DNA of 64,000 nt from Ctena decussata (taxonomy: Eukaryota; Mollusca; Bivalvia; Lucinida; Lucinidae): assembly GCA_963989385.1 (NCBI GenBank), contig OZ022508.1:35672166-35736165 (forward strand). The letters run 5' to 3'. The translations under genes were made by a program, and so were the position numbers. Under the pieces are notes generated by a model. That model did not search any database. It had not been told where the DNA came from and saw only the letters and a program-made list of their open reading frames with translations. Positions within the stretch are counted from its first letter, which is position 1, and every line of letters begins with the position of its first letter. Shown here piece by piece: positions 35,001 through 47,000 of the stretch.

Positions 35001-38000
35001 TCCAGCCGCCTCACCTGGATCTTTTCTTTTTTTTCGATAAGGGTTTAATGACCCTTTTAAGAATATGTCACTAATGCCAAGTTGATCCTTAAGCAAAGTT
35101 GGGTTCTCAGTCACTATGCCACAGAGGCTTCTCTCAACTGGATCTACCCTGTTTGCATCTGGATCTTCTCTGTTAGCAACTTCAATCATTTTTGTTTTTG
35201 GTGCTTTAAAGGTTGAATTGCAAACCATTCCCTTCCAACAATAATTATCGCTGACATGACAGAACCAACAAAGTGACGTGTGCACCCAGCCAAAACTCAG
35301 ATCAGACTGGGCAGCTGCCCAGTCTGATCAGGGTCTTTACTGTGTGCTTAAAGGGTAGCTAAAGGTCTAAGTCAAAGGTATGTGCAAAGGAAAGACTCTG
35401 ACCATACCGGGCGGATGCCTAGGCTGATCTGGGCATGTTAGGTGTCTATGGGAGCACATTCCACTTTGTTGGTTTTGTTGTTTGTGGCTCATTTTGTAAT
35501 ATCTTCTTCCAATAACAAGGATATAAGTGCTTAAAATTTATAAAAGGTGAAAAAAAGCTAGATGTGATGGAATTGACATCTATTTTGACAAAGCTGTAAG
35601 CTACAACACACAACTAAAATGTACACTAGCCCCTATTCAATACTTTACCTGATGAATAACATCACTACCACCACGCTGAAAATAAATCTGTCTATATTTA
35701 TGTCTACCTCCATAAAATGAAAGTAAAAACCCAGAATAAATCAGATCAGCCTTCACAGTTTAGATATTTCCCACTCTTATTGTTTATCTAAAAAATATTA
35801 TTCAAAAGGTTTTGTGTTGCACAAGTTTAACGATAAATCTCCATTCTTGCATTGATAGCTATGAGCATAGTTGTTTGAAACTATGTCCAACTGAAACAAA
35901 ATCGAAGTTCATACTACGGAATTTTTATGCTATTTAATATCTTTTAGGCTTGCTTATTCACAACCAAGGCCTTATGTTACTCTGCCTCTCTGGAATATGC
36001 ATTTTGTTTTTCTCTTTTATAAGCATCAAACATTCAGTTTTTCAATGGATGACATCATGATGCACAATGCACTAGAGCCACAATTTCATGATTTTCCAGG
36101 TGTTTTTTATTTTTTCGAAGAAACTGTACAAAAAAAGAATGAATTGCAATCTTGTCTGTTTGTTTCATTCCATATAAATTTACCGAGTTCCCTCAGAAGG
36201 GGTTTGACGACTCAGTGGATTCTGCATGTTCAAACAACTTCCTCAGGACCCAGTAAATGTGAATGCATGAAAAGAACATGTAAGATCCCCGTACTGGGTA
36301 GGCGGCAATGGAAAACGCTCGTGCAATCTACAAACCCGGATAAAAAAACATTAGAAACAGCAAAAATTTGCAATCGAAAACGCTTTTTTAAAATGTTTTT
36401 AACCGCGTTAGGGCGCGTTTACACGAGCAAAGTTTCTATGACAAAGTAGGTTTGTCACAGAAAAAATTGCTCGTGTAAATGCCAAAATATGACAATGTTT
36501 CTTTGACAAATATGTATGATAAAGTTACTTCGATCAATTAAATTTGTCCATGTAAACGGAGAACTTTGTTAAAGATTATGTAACAATGAACTTTGCTATA
36601 AGCGTGGAAAATGTGACAAAGATTTTGTTTCATTGCTGCAGGTAATTTTGACGAATAATATTTGGTCGTGTGAACACTGCAGCAAATATTTCATTGCCAA
36701 AGTTTATGTGACAAAGATTCTATAGCACATTTTCTTTAAAAAATAATTTGCTCCGTGTAAACGCAAAATGTTTGTCATACTTTCTTTGTTAAAGTTTCTG
36801 TGACATAGAAACTTTGCTCGTGTAAACGCGCCCTTAATCGATTGTTAAGAGGCTTTTCGATTGCCACCTACCCATTGTGATCCCATATTAAACCTGTGCA
36901 ATGCATACCTTCACAAAGCTTTAAGTTTCTGAAATAATCTACTGAAACTCTCTTTGCCATTAAACATTCAGTATTTCCCCAAACTGCCAAAATCTGGATT
37001 ATAGGAATTTTATGTCAGAGTAAATTTAAAGTCATTTTCATATTATGAAAATCCAGGGTTTTAAAGAAAATTTCAAAAGAAGTTAAAATTCTGGATATAC
37101 AACAAGTACCTTCGCTAAATTCCCCCTAAAACAAGATCTATCTGCTTAGAGATAACTCGCTTGACAGCACCTTGCCTATCACATAGAAAACTTTAAGCAA
37201 AACTTGATAGCAACACCAGGACGAGTGCAACAGACCTTCCTATAGTACACGTGATTCCCTTTGGACTTAACAAGAGCTGTTTTCATACAGGATAGCTCTC
37301 TGAAACTTGGACCTGCTCAAGTTTTCACATTTTGAAAGGGGATATGTCAAAGCCAACATTCATGCTGCTGCTGAGTGCTGTCTTTGGATAAGAATCACAT
37401 TACCTTGACTCAGAGCTCAAGATAAGGTGGGGTTTTAAGGATAATTCTGAGATCATTTTTCTTATTGCTCAATGAAAACATATATTGTGACCCCTCATTA
37501 GAACTATCTCGCCGATGGTTCTGAGGGGTCACAATGGATGTTTTTATGCAAAAATATGGAAAATTATCCCTAAATTATCCCTGTTACTCCTTATCTGGAG
37601 CTCTGCCTTGATCTGCTATAACTTTATTTACTTTATCCCTTAAACAGGGTGGATGATCACGTGCTTTCTTGTGTCATGTTCTTACGTCATTCTGAACAAG
37701 GAAACCCTGGAAATTCTTCATGTTTTAGTTAATAATTATAGAGTGCAGTGAATGCGTAGTCATTAGTACTTTCAGACGATATTTGAGTTCTTATCGTGCG
37801 TTTCATAGTTTTTAATCATCCCCCAACATCCGAAACCGAAAGTAGGCTGTGGCATGTGAATGGTGTTGTTGCTCCAAAATTGGAGGAGGTTTAAACGTGA
37901 AAACAAGTAAACTCTCAGTAAACACAAGAACACCAGTTAAAAGTACTTTCGAGCACACATTCACTGTGCTATATTCTATGAGACTGAAACAAAGAAGTTA

Positions 38001-41000
38001 TCTTGAAAAAAAAAAAAAAACAATTAAATACAACACAATCTTTGTACTGGAATTTCCAGTATTTCCTGTGACCTGAAAACCACATGATCATCCACCCTGT
38101 TAAAGCAGGATTTGTCATGATCAGAATGTAACAGCTAACACATGCATCAGCAATAGCAATGACCTTTCACATGCAGCATTGAAATCAGCTATGTTAACAA
38201 AGCTTCAGCAATGACTATTTTAAAATACAAAAGAATTTATTACCATATTTCTTCAGTTATAAGACAGGATTTTTCCCTTCTAAAACAGTCTCAAAGACCT
38301 AGATCCATGTTACAATACTAGATTGTTATGGAAGAGAAAACTCCATTGCCCATGGTACAGCTGAATTACACAAGACTGATTTACATATTTGCAGTAATTT
38401 TGGAAGGAAAAAACTCATGTCTTATAACTGAATAAAAATGATGATGCAAAAGTACTTCTGACTTGCTGTGGCATTTGTGAATCCCATTCCTGTTAAGACC
38501 GATCTTTTTAGAAGAAAAAATCCATCTGCTTTTAAAGAATCTTAACCTTAAAGTTCATTAAGGTGAGTTGGCACATTTTCAAGGGACACAACTCTGCCAT
38601 TATCATTTTTGCCTCCCTTCTCAATGGGGGTCAACTCTTGAAGGGAAGAATTTGCTCCTCTAGGAGCAAATTCTTAGAGGAGCAAATTCTTTTCTTTAAG
38701 TAAGAGCAGACCCCCTTCAGAGTAAGCATTGTCTGCCGGAGAAGCTAAAAGGAAGTCACAAAATTGTCCCCCTTTGAAAAATGATTGAAAAACATAGAAA
38801 TGTACTAAAACACCTTAAGAAAACAGCACAAGACCAACATAGTAAAACTTCATATCACTGATTGATATGAACCAGATTGTTTGCCTGTTTAGCCATACTT
38901 CAAAATATGAAAGTCCCAGTAGCTAAGTGGGTTAATCCCTGGCCTGCTGTTCTAGTGGTCCCAAGTTCCAATGGCCAGAGGCAGAGATCAATCATAAACG
39001 GGGTTCCATCGCACACAGCCTTTCGACATCACCCTCCTATCATCCTGATATGACTGAAATACTGTTGAAAAGGATGTAAAATCACCAGTCATCCATCCTT
39101 TTATCTTTTATATAAATTTCTATATATTATCAGCAGTGCTCCAGGAGGGATAATTAAGAAATGATTTTTCATATTTCTCCATAGAAACGTATTGTGTGAC
39201 ACTTCATTAAAACTGTTGTCTTGTTAAGACAGTTCTAATGGGGGATTACAACAGACATTTTCATTGAGAAATAAGGCTAATTATTTCCAAATTATCCTCA
39301 AAATCACACCTTATCTGGAGCTCTGAAATTTATTAGATAAAAAATTAAGAGAACACATTACCTTTCTATATTCCATAATCATTTTTAACACTCTTTCAAT
39401 GTTGAAGAAGACATATATTCCTAGGATAATGGTCATTGATTTCCAAATAAAACTTTCTGAGTCAACATCATCATCTACTAACTCCAGGGCCTGCAAGAGG
39501 AACATATATCATAGATAATATCGATGGAATTTGTGGTATCAACATTAACCCTTAATGCGCCAAAAAGCAGACGACAAAATTTACGTCTGCAGAATTTCAA
39601 AAAATGTCTTGTCCAAGCAATATCGTGTTGACATTCGAACACTAGAGAGTAAACAGTGTAGATTCAGATGAGGTGGCTCATCATGAGCCACCTCATCTGG
39701 ATCTACACTGTTTGCCAATTCAACAATTTTAATTTTTGATGCTTTAAGGGTTAAGAAATTTAATGGATGCTCTGTCACACCTGTCCATGCTTTAACCAAA
39801 CTACAGGTCAAGGCCATAAAGTGTCACCCCATCATTACAGGCCATCTTTGGAACCATGTATGTTCTAAATCTGATGATTGTTGGAAGGTCCCGAAAAGGC
39901 TGACTTTTGTGTCTAATTCCATGGGTTGTTTGGAAATTTTTTCTCTTATCTATCATTTCTCTTTTCTTTCTCCCTCTCTCTGGGAGACTGCCCGATATAG
40001 ACTGAAATACTGTCTCAAAGGGCTGTTATACCCAAAACAACCAACCAACCAACTGAATTTTTTATGGTAACTTTGCGGTAAGTATGGTTTACCTCTGAAT
40101 AAAATAAAGAAAAGTAGCCCCGGTACAAGAAAAGTAGCACCGCCTGCACATCTGCTTCAAGCACAGTAAGCCCTTGCCCTACTTTTACCCATAAAGTAGG
40201 ATGCCCTGCACTGGAAGTTATAACAAGCAACACTGTCCAACCACCTTCCCCTCCTAAAAGAAACTAACGTTTTCTGGGGCACTATTTTTCTGAAATCAGA
40301 GCTTGGACAAGGAACATGTAGATTCTGTTTGATAATTTCTGTTCCTTTTCTTCAGAAATATTGTGCTGTGGCCCCTCATTACCTACTGTATTCACTCAGT
40401 TATAAGACAGGGATTTGTCCCTTTCAAAATAATTCTAATTTTCTCTGTATCATATCTAGATAAAATGGATCTAAATTTCTAGGATTATTTTGAAAGGGAA
40501 AACTCATCGTACAGCAGAAATGAGCCGCAACATGACAAAACCAACAAAGTGGCATGTACACCTATCAAAGTCTCTGATCAGCCTAGGCATCCGCCCAGTC
40601 TGATCAGAGTCTTTGCTGTCTGCAAGGAGCTAGCTTAGAACTTTAGCTACCCTTTAAATGCACAGCAAAGACTCTGATCAGACTGGGTGGATGCCCAGGC
40701 TGATCTGAGTCTTAGCTGGGCGCACATGCCACTTTGCTGGTTTTGTCGTGTCGTGGCTCAAAGGATTTACATATTTGGTGTCATTTTCAAGGGGAGACAC
40801 CTCCATCTTATAGCCAAAATAAGGTACTTATTGCGGGGCAACAACATACCAAATTGATAGTGAAACTGAAAAAAAAAACTGAAGTTTTGTCTGACAAATA
40901 ATTTCCTAAAATAGTTTAATTACCTGTTTATAAACAAACTAAAAGTAGGCCAAACCAGTACAATTAACGAGGAAAAGAAACTAAAATGAATGACATACCT

Positions 41001-44000
41001 CAGGTATAAGGAACAACAAACTGCTACCAGCTAAAGTGCCCACAGCCAAAGCTATCATGTATATGAGGATCTTCTTGTATAACGAGTGGTGTATAAAAGG
41101 CAACACTACTAGCCCACCGAGAGAACACAGGTTAATTGCAGTAACAAGCAGGAAACCATAGCCCCATGCTGAAAACAAAGAGACCTTGATAAACTAAATT
41201 CTGAAGAAATCTAGTTCAGATATAATTTTTTATAACGAGTGAATGCATGATGTTGGAGGTCCGATTGCAAGATATTAATTCACAATGGCAAAACCAAAGT
41301 GAACTATCATTCGCATCTGCCCCACAACACAGGTGTTAATTAGCCATAATTTATCAGTAAGGAAATTTATTTCAATCTAACATGAACATGCAAGGAAACT
41401 GCAGGGTTTGCTAAAGTATTGGAACACCTAAAACCATCAATTTTCCATTTGTCCCAAATGGAAAATTTATGGTTTTTAGCTGTCCCAATATTTAGGCACA
41501 TTAGGGTAATTTTAAAGTGGAATTCAACAGAAGTAAATGTTTATATTCTGATGGCATCAAAGCATGGACTTTGCTGCAACTTCAGAAACCTGATTTATCA
41601 CAAATTTAAACACCTCATGATCTGGGTCTGCTCTGTTTGCTCAGACCTCCCTGTCCCAATATTTAGAATTCTATGTTATGGACTTTTTCCCTATGTCATA
41701 CCAACCTTCAGCAGATGATGGTGTACGATGTTTATGGTGACCCACATGTGAATCTTCTTTATGTGTCATGCATGAGCTGTTCTCGTACATGTGAACAAGT
41801 ATGGCTGACAAGGAAGATAACTCTGCTGGAGTAGCAGGTTGGGAATTAATGAGCCCAGACAACTCTAATACATCTGATGGTGAGAGACACTGAAAAATAA
41901 ACAGAATAAAATAAATTTAGAGTGAGTGAACTCAGGTTTAAAACTTTGATGCCTAATGATCCAAAAGACCAGAAAATACATGTATAAAATCTGAACTATG
42001 GTGATGTACAGTTGGATTTTTTACCCCTGTCACATGGCACAACACCAGCTGCAGCACAAGGAAAGAGAATAGCAGTCTTGGTTTATTTCAGCCTGTTTAC
42101 GAGCACTAACCTAATGTTGCGACACTTCCTATGCCCCATAGCACCAGCTTCAGCAGCATTCTTATGACTCAAAATGAGCCCAATGATCCTGATGGACCAG
42201 AAAATATATAATCTGCACTATGATGATGCATTGGGGGACTTTTTACGGCTGCCACTGACCCTAAATATTGATAAAGAGCTGCTAAAATTATAATGCAGAG
42301 CTCCTGCTGACCAAGTCTGGTCAAAATTCATTCAGAATTTTTTCATACAATGTCATTCAAAGAAAAAAGTAACCACAAAAACAAACAGATTTAAGTAAGT
42401 CACTGTGACAGAGTGACTGATTGAATCCAGCTGTAGATATCAATCCTTTTTTATGATTTTGAAAATCAATCCAAGTGACACTGGTTACCCCATGAGTTCC
42501 AGTGATACCCCAGTTCTGAATATGTCTGTGAAAGACAAACATAATTGCCAACACAAAGTAGGTCATTGTGTCCTGATTCTGCAATATAGATTTCCATCAT
42601 TTTTATACATGTAATTTCAAAAAGCTGGGCCCCAATGAAGGTCTGTATCAAATTTCATCCAAATGTATATAGCAGTTTTGAATAAAAAATTGTTTTTGTT
42701 GTTTTATTGCTATGTTTAGTAAGGCAGCCAACTTAGATTTGGTGTGGCTAAGTTCTAAAACTACTGCCCAGTTTTTTCTAAGTATCATTAGCTTAATTAA
42801 GTTGATCGATAAGGATTCATTAAGTCTTATAAAACACATAAAATAAAGTGAGCTAATATTGATTGCTAAAAGGAAAACGACGAGTGTGAAAACTCCTCAC
42901 ACATGTTTTCTGCAAAAATAAAATGCCAGTGTTTTTGCATACTGAATGTTTGAAAATATAATGTCCCGTTAACTAACAATGTTGTTAGTTTCGCACAACC
43001 AGGACCAGATAGTCTGTTCATGCTCTAGATGAAATATATGTGAGAACTGTGTGTGCACTGATTTGGATACCAAGTCATTTCAATAATTTACTTCAGCTGA
43101 AGAATGATACTGAACAAGTAAGGTTTTGGTGTGACAATAGCTAACTAGGTGGGCTAAATATCAGGTTAAAGGTTGAACCTTTCACAGGACAATATTAATT
43201 CATTAACATTTTCTGCACAGACAAGCTCATTCCTCATTTTGATGATACAATGTACCGGTATATATCAACTTCACCCTGTCATATAGAGCATTCTGCCCTT
43301 TTCACATGTGAAGCAACAGATGACTTTAACCCATTCCATTCACGATACCCCTCTAGGGGTATCTGGGCAAACAGTTTGGATGCAGATCAGGCCCCACAAA
43401 CGTGGGGCCTGATCTGAGATCCAAACTGTTTGCTGCCTAGACATCATTTCTACAAGAGTTAGTTAGACCAATATTGTCAAAATATTCTAGATTTTTTATG
43501 CAGACGACAATTTCAGCAGACGACAAAAAATGCCCAGAATGCAATGGGTTAAATACTGCCTGTATACAGTACACTACAGCATTATTACTTAGATAAAACC
43601 TTAATACACAACAATCTCAGCATCAGATGGGGATGCCAAAATATTGGGGACTTGAGTTTATACTTTTCGTATGTATGCATATCCACAAAACATGTTCAAT
43701 GTCATTTTTTTTATTGTGTGTTCCCCAGTTCCACTAGTAAATTGGTTTTAGGGGGGTTTTAGCCTTGGTATTTGGAGTGCAAAAAGATCAAATAAAGTCT
43801 GCAAAATTTCAAGAAATGTTTTTGTTTATAATATATAATATTGAGAGGGCAAACACTGCAAATCCAGATGAGGTGGCTCATTATATGAACCTCATCTGAC
43901 ATGTCTGAAAACTATGTTGTTTGAAAATTCAGAGCCCTGCTTTCATTTCTGGTAATTTAATAAAATAGTTGAGTCCAAGGAACTGATTATATATATATAT

Positions 44001-47000
44001 TGTATTTATTATATACCTGAAAAAGACACCCATTCACTTTGCATTGGAGTAACCGTGCAATATTTTCTGCATATAGCACGGAGTCAAGTGCATATTGCAC
44101 GGAGTCATGTTCTCCAGAACTACTTTCTCTTTGAAAGGAGAACACTTTGGCAGCCATTCTGTCACTGACTGCAGTTGATAAATGAGTAAAATGTTCACAC
44201 TAGTGTTTTTTTCACCGTATAAATTGCATAAAAAAAGAATCAAATATGATTTACCTTCGATCTGTCACTTTTACAAAACAAACTCTGCGGATAATAATGA
44301 TACTTTCGTAAGAGATGCAGAGAGTAAGACAGGAAAATGGCAGTGAGTTTTTGTTAACTTCAGCATTTGTTTACTGACCTCATGTCCGATACCAAAACAT
44401 CATTTTCACTTTCGTGGCGTTGGGCATGGTTTTCGGATGTATGAAGACACCAAATGGAATAATGTAATTTCAAATTTAAAGAAATTTTGGTGTTGTTATG
44501 CCGAAATTATATTTTAATTTCTTATGCTGAGAGTACTGATGAAACTAGCAGATTAAATTAAAGGTATATAATAAAAAGGTTGTTGAATTTATATTGTGAA
44601 ATATTCGTCACTCGTTCATATGGCGGAGAGGCACTCGCAAGCTTGGCATCCTTCGCTATATGAACTTGCGCCGAATATTTCCCAATATAAATTCAATAAC
44701 CTATATATACATCATATTTTGCTCTTTTTAATAGACTTTTGAATATATATGATAATTATACATAATGATGATTCCACCTATAGGAAAGGGTCACAAACTT
44801 TTAGTGGCCAAACTGAAGTTTCAGTTAAGTCACTTTCTGGAGGTTTGTCTTAACTTCATCAGTGTATTTTTTCACAAGCAGATATTTTGTACTGAAATGG
44901 TTTACATACAGACGATGTCAACTAATCAAAGATGTACATGTCAACCTAGTCACATATCAAAAAGTTTGGTTATTTAAACATATTAGAATTGTAAGCTATT
45001 AGCTTACAATTCTAATATGCTTTAAAGGAAACTTTTGATAATTTTAGCTGCTAAACTAATAAACTTTAATGCAAACTTTAAAACAAATGCAAAAGTCTCT
45101 AACCCTGTCCTACAATCAGCAGCAGCACCCCTAAAATAATGAATGGACTCGTCCAATTTATAAGGATAGAAAAGTCCACTAGGCATAAATGGGTTAATTT
45201 TTTTGTGTCATGTAAGCGTTGAATAGAATGTGAGAACTGAAGGGCATATTTCTGATAGCAGTGTCCAGTGCCTGTGTCTGAAACTCTCTGAGAAACTCTG
45301 CCTTTTAAATTGCTAAACAGTGCAGATTATTTTTAGGTGAATTTGAATTCAAAGAGTCTTTATCTAGACAGAAAGCAACAGATGGCTTGAGAAAGCTGCC
45401 AATAAAAAAATGAAAACTGCCTTAAACATGATTAGATTGTAATAGGACCGCTTATATGGCATTATGCCCTTATTTTTGGACTCCAGGCTTAAGAGATCCG
45501 ATTGCCTGCATGAAGATACACTATATACTGAGACAGAACTTAGAAACAGAGCAATCCTAGATCAGACAGCCTGACTGATCCTGGTTTCTACTCAGTTCCC
45601 GAAGTAATGTTAAGTTTTGAGGATAATTTTTCCATTTTACTGACTGATCCTGGTTTCTTCTAAGTTCTCCAGGTAATGTTGAGTTTTGAAGATAATCTAT
45701 GGATAATTTTTCCATTTTCAGGCTCCATGAAAGTCTGTCTGACGGCCTGACATATCTGGTAAAACTTTGTTCGGTCTGGTAAAAATATTCAGAATCTTTA
45801 AGTACATTTTAATCATTTTACCAGATTCGGTCCTGTAAACTCTCGCAAACTTTCGTGAACTCTGCATTTTACTCCAATAAAATATGTTTTGTTCCCTCAT
45901 TACTGAGTCATTAGAACTGTCTTATTAATATGGTTCTAATGAGAGGGTCACAAAATATCTTTTGTTGAGAAATAAGAAAAATAATCTTGGAATTATCTTT
46001 AAAATCTATCTTATCTGGGGCCCTGCATGGTACAATGATAAACGGCCTGAAATATTTTAAGATTGTAAAAGAACGGTTATGTATGCCCTTATTTTTGGAC
46101 TCGAGGCTAAGAGATCTGATACTGTACATGAAAATACACCAAACACTGGGACAGAACTTAAGAACAGAGCTGTCCTAGACCCTGGTTTCTGCTACAGTCA
46201 ACTCTTGATATCTCAAAGTCAAACTTAAGCCCAAACTACTGATATCTTAAAGTAAATTTTCTGGTACCAGAAAATTTACTTTGAGATAGCATTAGTTTGA
46301 GATAACAGGAGCTGGAATGTAAATAAAAATAGGAAATACATTCTCTTTGATATAACAATAATATACTTTGAGATATCAATGTTCGAGATATCGGGAGTCG
46401 ACTGTATTTGATAATACATAGTTCCGAGCCACACCCAGAATGTCACACAAAATCACATGATATCGTATATCTGGCCAATGCAACGACAACTTAGCGTGTG
46501 ACATAGTCTCACAAACAAATCGCACGTGGTCAATACCAATATAAGTCCGTGATTTTACCTTTTAGTTAATGAAGGGATGTACACCTGTAGAAAGAAAACA
46601 AACGAACACCACTTTTAATAAATTTTACCCTGCTTTGCAAGAACAGAACGCATCGGAAATGCATGATGCGCCAACTGCAATGTGTAGGCCACGAGGAGGC
46701 TGGTTCTTGCCATAGATCGCCAACATTTGCCATCTTTGTGTAAGCTTGTGAGACGTAGTAACAGTAACTAAGCAGGCGGAGCTTAGCGGCTATTCTCGGA
46801 ACTGTGTATTATTATATAATTGCATGAAACTTTCTCCTGAGAGGACATACAAATGTGAACTTCAATGGCATATTGTTCAATTTCCAAAATGTCTCCCCTT
46901 TTGCTTTAGATCCAAGATGAAAAGTTGCTATGGTTGTGGTGCCCTGCATTATAAGGTAGCTGCATAATACAATACAGAATTGTAAGTACCTGAGACAGAA

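Noticed and set aside
35997..36449. 150-codon plus-strand ORF
   Set aside because: It runs from unique AT-rich DNA into the outer TIR element and then the Harbinger-type MITE, so it cannot be a conserved protein.
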